A program made the translations under genes and the position numbers. The notes under the pieces are model-generated. The model searched no databases and was not told the DNA's origin. It saw nothing but the letters and a program-made list of their open reading frames with translations. A stretch of 7,725 nt of DNA from Bacillota bacterium (GTDB taxonomy: Bacteria; Bacillota_I; Bacilli_A; RFN20; CAG-826), in contig DNPJ01000021.1 of assembly GCA_003501485.1 (NCBI GenBank), positions 1 through 7,725 of the forward strand, given 5' to 3'. This document shows, in pieces, positions 5,831 through 7,725 of this stretch. Within the stretch, counting starts at the first letter, position 1. Each line of letters opens with the position of its first letter.

Positions 5831-5859
5831 TTAATATTTCAAATATCAAACATTATAAT
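5831..5859 (+). promoter_or_regulatory. Promoter giving a leaderless mRNA
   Basis: TTAATA (5831-5836) and a perfect TATAAT (5854-5859) are 17 bases apart. The expected start, about 7 bases after the -10, is the A of the ATG at 5866. There is no Shine-Dalgarno between the -10 and the ATG, and no room for one. Confidence 0.6.
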
Positions 5860-5865
5860 ATAAAT

Positions 5866-6909
5866 ATGGCTTTAAAGAAAAAGTACGGCAATATAACAGA
5901 TTTTAAAAATGATAACTTTATTCGCATTAAAAAGGATAATGACATTTTTAAACAAAGTTATATTGATTACAAAAATAAAACAATAACAATTTATGAAAGT
6001 CAATTTGATTCTTACGATTATTATAATGAAAAAAGCAACTTAGAATATGAATTAGCTTATTCGTTTGAATTAGCGGAAAGAAAAGGATTAAAAAGCGTTT
6101 CCATTGTTTTTTCTGATTTGATTGAATTAGGTTATCCATCTGTAATTGTTCTTAAAATAATTATTAATTTGAGCAATGCTTTTATTAATAATTTCAAAAA
6201 TTTAAACGTAGAAATCATTTTTCCACCACTAGGAAGTGATGACTTTGTTGATGACGATATTAATAAGAACGAGGAATTGATTACTTCGATAAATAGTAAT
6301 CTTATATATGCTGATGAAGATAGATTTGCTTATGATGAAGAATTTTTTGAAGAGGCGTCATTGTTAAAAGAAGGTACATATATAAGCGCTTTTAGAATAA
6401 TGCATGTATTAGCGCCGCAGGAAAAACTTTTTAATGAAGCGTTAGCGGTTAATAAAACCAACAATATTTTATCTATCAAGCACAATGATATAAATATTAA
6501 CATTAATGAATTACCTTTTAATTCAGTTGCGGACTATATTGATCTATATATAGATAAAAGATTTATTGATGAAAATGATAACAAATATGTGAGAAAGTTT
6601 TTAAATAAAGCGTTGTCTAATAATAGTAAAAATGGTGCTGCATTAAGATCAAAACACTATAAAGTAGAAAAAAGAGACACTATTTCAAAACAAGTTCTTA
6701 TGAGATATATTCTTGCTCTTCACATGAATATGAATGAAGCTGAAAACTTTCTTCTTTTCTGCGGAAGATGCTTTTCGCCTATTAGCAAAGAAGATCAATT
6801 ATACAAATTTTTAATTTCTAATAAAAAATATGTTTCTAACAGTGATGATGTTTCTGTTATTAATGCATTTTGTATTGAGAAAAATGTTAATCTAGTATTT
6901 GATTTCTAA
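5866..6909 (+). CDS. Degenerate macro-domain protein with helical C-terminal domain
   Basis: 347 residues, probably cytoplasmic. Residues 1-21 (MALKKKYGNITDFK...) resemble the opening strand of bacterial macro domains (MPL.I...DIT....D). Residues 60-121 resemble the last part of that fold: LAYSFELAERKGLKSV corresponds to the Y..SL..A...G..SI helix-strand, and GYP 89-91 to the end of the ISTGIYGYP loop. The middle, with the Asn-rich and Gly-rich ADP-ribose-binding loops, appears to be missing, and ISTG reads FSDLIE, so ADP-ribose binding or hydrolysis is doubtful. Residues about 216-347 resemble the helical domain that follows macro domains in many gut Firmicutes proteins, including ISKQVLMRYILALHMNMNEAENFLL, here shortened: L.LALHMNMNEAENFLL, FSPISKEDQLYKFLI and an N-A-F near 333-335. 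Acidic spacer around 124-170. Family recognition is from memory and the biological role is unknown. Confidence 0.6.
   Translation: MALKKKYGNITDFKNDNFIRIKKDNDIFKQSYIDYKNKTITIYESQFDSYDYYNEKSNLEYELAYSFELAERKGLKSVSIVFSDLIELGYPSVIVLKIIINLSNAFINNFKNLNVEIIFPPLGSDDFVDDDINKNEELITSINSNLIYADEDRFAYDEEFFEEASLLKEGTYISAFRIMHVLAPQEKLFNEALAVNKTNNILSIKHNDINININELPFNSVADYIDLYIDKRFIDENDNKYVRKFLNKALSNNSKNGAALRSKHYKVEKRDTISKQVLMRYILALHMNMNEAENFLLFCGRCFSPISKEDQLYKFLISNKKYVSNSDDVSVINAFCIEKNVNLVFDF
6381..6394. promoter_or_regulatory. Intragenic cre-like sequence
   Basis: TATAAGCGCTTTTA inside the macro-like gene differs by one base from the importer operator (81-94) and shares 12 consecutive bases with it. It could be a roadblock-type CcpA site, or simply the codons for Ile-Ser-Ala-Phe. 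Confidence 0.3.
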
Positions 6910-6927
6910 TTATTAATTACAACCACC

Positions 6928-6952
6928 AAGGACCTAATAAAGGTCTTTTTTT
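6928..6952 (+). terminator. Terminator of the macro-like gene
   Basis: AAGGACC (6928-6934), loop TAATAAA and GGTCTTT (6942-6948) form a 7-bp stem with one G.U pair, followed by four more T. It separates this gene from the SIMPL gene. Confidence 0.82.
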
Positions 6953-6961
6953 ATGCATATA

Positions 6962-6992
6962 CTAGTATTATCAAATGAATTTCCAATACTAG
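6962..6992. repeat. Inverted repeat upstream of the SIMPL gene
   Basis: CTAGTATT (6962-6969) and AATACTAG (6985-6992) are perfect 8-bp arms with a 15-base spacer. They lie in the 5' region of the SIMPL gene, where I see no convincing -35/-10 pair, so this could be an operator or a leader hairpin. Confidence 0.35.
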
Positions 6993-7022
6993 GAAATAAT
7001 ATTTATAAGGAGAAATAAAAAA

Positions 7023-7667
7023 ATGGAAAAAATTATTAAAATACTAGGAAAAGGAGAAAAAAGTTTTTCTCCAGATACAACTGTTGTAACATTAAGCTTT
7101 TCAAAGTTGTGTATTACTTATGATGAAGCTTTAGCAAGATCAGTTGAAGATTTATCAAAAATTCAAAATGCGCTAAAGGCAATCGATTTAGATAAAGATT
7201 GTGTTAAAACTTCATATTTTAATATTTCGACTCAAACTGAACGTATAAGAGACGAACACGGAAATTATAAAAAAACATTATTCTTAGGCTATAAATATGA
7301 TCAAACATTAACTATTACTTTTTCTAGAAGCAATAAAACATTAGGGAAAATCATAAATCAGATTTCACAATATGATATCGATTCGGATATGAAAATTTCT
7401 TATATTCTTAAAGATGTAGATAAAGCAAAAGAAGAAGTTCTCAAATTAGCGGTTGAAGATGCAAAAAGTAAAGCCGCTTTAATAGGGGAGTCATTATGTT
7501 TAAAAAACATTACACCTGTTAGTATTAATTATCACACTTCCAATTCTCATGATGAAGAATATGAAATGTGTTTTGAGGCCCCAAGATTATTAAATGAGTC
7601 TATTAATATTGAGCCTGAAGATATCAAAATGTCTGATTCAGTAGTTGTTTCATTTATGTTTGATTGA
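7023..7667 (+). CDS. SIMPL-domain (DUF541) protein, cytoplasmic form
   Basis: 214 residues covering one SIMPL domain (DUF541). It starts at once with the family's first strand (KILGKGEKSFSPDTTVVTLSF), then the Y-x-E/D-A helix, the DLDKDCVKTSYFNI strand, GYKYDQTLTITF near residues 89-100, the VDKAKEEVLKLAVEDAKSKA helix near 137-156, and the C-terminal strand DIKMSDSVVVSFMF. There is no signal peptide or membrane segment, unlike many family members (BP26, YggE) that are exported. Similar-length cytoplasmic forms are frequent in gut Clostridia. The molecular function of the family is not firmly established. The start has AAGGAG (7007-7012) 10 bases upstream. The TGA stop confirms that TGA is not read as Trp here. 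It is probably co-transcribed with the next gene, 22 bases on. Confidence 0.85.
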   Translation: MEKIIKILGKGEKSFSPDTTVVTLSFSKLCITYDEALARSVEDLSKIQNALKAIDLDKDCVKTSYFNISTQTERIRDEHGNYKKTLFLGYKYDQTLTITFSRSNKTLGKIINQISQYDIDSDMKISYILKDVDKAKEEVLKLAVEDAKSKAALIGESLCLKNITPVSINYHTSNSHDEEYEMCFEAPRLLNESINIEPEDIKMSDSVVVSFMFD

Positions 7668-7689
7668 AAGTATATTAAGGAAATTAAAA

Positions 7690-7725
7690 ATGGACGATGC
7701 TAGAGGATATGTATATGTAGGAGAT
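7690..7725 (+). CDS. Start of an unidentified gene, cut by the window end
   Basis: ATG at 7690 opens a frame of 12 codons (MDDARGYVYVGD) that is still open at the window edge. AAGGAAA (7677-7683) lies at a usable distance upstream. Its closeness to the SIMPL stop suggests one operon. Too little is present to name a family. Confidence 0.5.
   Translation, partial: MDDARGYVYVGD

Noticed and set aside
5866..6909. Intact macro-domain ADP-ribose hydrolase
   Set aside because: The Asn- and Gly-rich ADP-ribose-binding loops are not visible, so an active-enzyme call is not supported.
7665..7710. TGA read as Trp (mycoplasma code 4), extending the SIMPL protein
   Set aside because: All Trp codons in the genes here are TGG, the SIMPL fold ends properly at this TGA, and read-through would add only a short tail across the next gene's ribosome site.
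1..7725. CRISPR arrays, insertion sequences, phage attachment sites
   Set aside because: I saw no regularly spaced repeats, transposase or integrase motifs, or long terminal repeats in the window.

Overview
The window looks like chromosomal DNA of a low-GC bacterium on the Firmicutes/Mollicutes side: AT-rich intergenic DNA, strong AAGGAGG-type ribosome sites, short U-tailed hairpin terminators, and ATPase and initiator-tRNA traits that recall mycoplasmas. It uses the standard code: every Trp codon in the real genes is TGG, TGA closes one gene, and TAA or TAG close the others. A standard-code relative of the Mollicutes or Erysipelotrichia would fit, but this placement is inference. All convincing genes are on the + strand.

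Positions 1-5157 hold a complete ABC importer operon: a lipoprotein substrate-binding protein (TTG start at 205), a fused two-domain permease, and a MalK/UgpC/PotA-type ATPase with a large extra segment between its Q-loop and signature motif. The promoter is overlapped by a CcpA/LacI-type cre-like operator. The short 5' leader can fold into a full intrinsic terminator before the first gene, so expression is probably attenuated. A strong hairpin separates the binding-protein gene from the permease gene. The substrate cannot be read from the sequence.

Positions 5176-5330 hold a stand-alone tRNA-fMet gene with its own promoter and terminator. It has initiator hallmarks (C1 x A72, A11:U24), but also C instead of U at position 33, an A29:U41 pair, and two adjacent U.U mismatches in the T-stem.

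Positions 5331-5865 have no convincing protein gene. They contain what looks like two tandem small RNAs of the same architecture: a 5' hairpin, a closing stem around a pyrimidine-rich loop with anti-Shine-Dalgarno motifs, then a terminator hairpin. The two terminators differ by a compensated base pair. The first RNA's promoter has a cre-like box, a -10 and a start region closely matching the importer promoter, which suggests a shared sugar- or carbon-responsive regulator. This is the best candidate for an undescribed system here.

Positions 5866-6909 encode a protein that seems to be a degraded macro-domain protein with a conserved helical C-terminal domain; it is probably translated from a leaderless mRNA. 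Positions 7023-7667 encode a SIMPL-domain (DUF541) protein without a signal peptide, followed by the first 12 codons of another gene that runs off the window.
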